A stretch of 5,704 nucleotides of DNA from NCBI GenBank assembly GCA_030043595.1, contig JASHXJ010000409.1, forward strand, positions 1-5,704. The letters are read 5' to 3'. The notes below the pieces were generated by a model that saw nothing but the letters and a program-made list of their open reading frames with translations, ran no database searches and had not been told where the DNA came from. Position numbers and translations under genes: made by a program. Positions 5,318 through 5,704 of this stretch are shown one piece after another. This DNA is from Trebonia sp. (lineage in GTDB: Bacteria > Actinomycetota > Actinomycetes > Streptosporangiales > Streptosporangiaceae). The first letter of the stretch is position 1. Each line of letters starts with the position of its first letter.

Positions 5318-5704
5318 CTAGAGAATCACGAGGTCGTCGCGGTGCACTACCTCGCGTTCGTATTCCTGGCCTAGCTTGCTGGCCAGCCAGCGGGTCGATC
5401 GGCCCATCAGGCCGGGGATCTCCGTGGCGTCGTAGTTCACCAGGCCGCGCGCGACCACTGTGCCGTTCTCGTCGCGCAGGTCCACGGGGTCCCCGGCGTC
5501 GAACGCCCCTTCCACGCCGATGATGCCCGCCGGCAGCAGCGAGGCGCGGCGGCTCACGACCGCCTCGACGGCACCGCGGTCCAGGCGCAGGCTGCCCCGG
5601 CCGACCGCGGCGTGCGCGAGCCACAGCAGCCGGGTCGTCTGGCGCTGCCCGGTGGGCGCGAAGTAGGTTCCCGTCGGCTCCCCCGCGAGCGCCGCCACGG
5701 CGGC
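5318..5704 (-). CDS. proB: Glutamate 5-kinase, C-terminal PUA domain (N-terminus beyond window)
   Basis: ProB phosphorylates L-glutamate, the first step of proline synthesis. Only the last 128 residues are seen, with the gene entering from the right edge. GTYFAPTG marks the end of the kinase domain. The PUA domain follows with LLWLAHAAVGRGSLRLD, SLLPAGIIGVEGAF, VARGLVNYDATEIPGLMGRST and the ending YEREVVHRDDLVIL, a near-signature C-terminus for ProB. The amino-acid kinase domain with the active site lies outside the window. The stop (TAG) is 11 bases before the -35 box of the next operon. In many bacteria proA follows proB; here it does not. Identification is very secure. Confidence 0.95.
   Translation of the reverse strand, partial: AAVAALAGEPTGTYFAPTGQRQTTRLLWLAHAAVGRGSLRLDRGAVEAVVSRRASLLPAGIIGVEGAFDAGDPVDLRDENGTVVARGLVNYDATEIPGLMGRSTRWLASKLGQEYEREVVHRDDLVIL

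Overview
This is a high-GC window with actinobacterial character: very GC-rich third codon positions, GTG starts and 4-base GTGA/ATGA gene overlaps. I cannot name a genus from the sequence. All eight genes I can support lie on the minus strand, so transcription runs from the right edge to the left. No rRNA, tRNA, CRISPR array, insertion sequence or phage gene is visible.

Right edge (5318-5704): the C-terminal PUA domain of proB, glutamate 5-kinase of proline synthesis, cut by the window end. No proA follows it. Eleven bases after the proB stop comes a strong sigma70-type promoter (TTGACG, 17 bp, TATTAT). It is embedded in a cluster of GCAAC/GTTGC palindromes that look like the operator of the ArsR-family repressor encoded just downstream.

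Middle (1968-5242): an apparent five-gene operon. In order it encodes an AHSA1-type SRPBCC protein, a cysteine-free ArsR-family repressor, a DUF899 thioredoxin-fold protein with a CPSC motif, a second SRPBCC protein, and a zinc-dependent medium-chain alcohol dehydrogenase. Three of the four junctions overlap by 4 or 14 bases; the fourth is a 48-base spacer rich in inverted repeats. The operon ends at hairpins followed by T-runs (1935-1977). The layout suggests an autoregulated set that binds a small hydrophobic or carbonyl compound and oxidises or reduces it. The substrate is unknown and this role is inference.

Left part (1-1851): a second transcription unit with a secreted, gluconate-2-dehydrogenase-subunit-3-like protein (twin-arginine-like signal, Pro/Gly/Ser linker). 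It overlaps by 4 bases a GMC-family FAD oxidoreductase of the gluconate dehydrogenase / glucoside 3-dehydrogenase type, which runs off the left edge. Together they probably form an exported sugar- or polyol-oxidising flavoenzyme.

The most notable signal is the promoter/operator arrangement at 5261-5309. The proteins belong to known families, but this operon combination has no function that I recognise.
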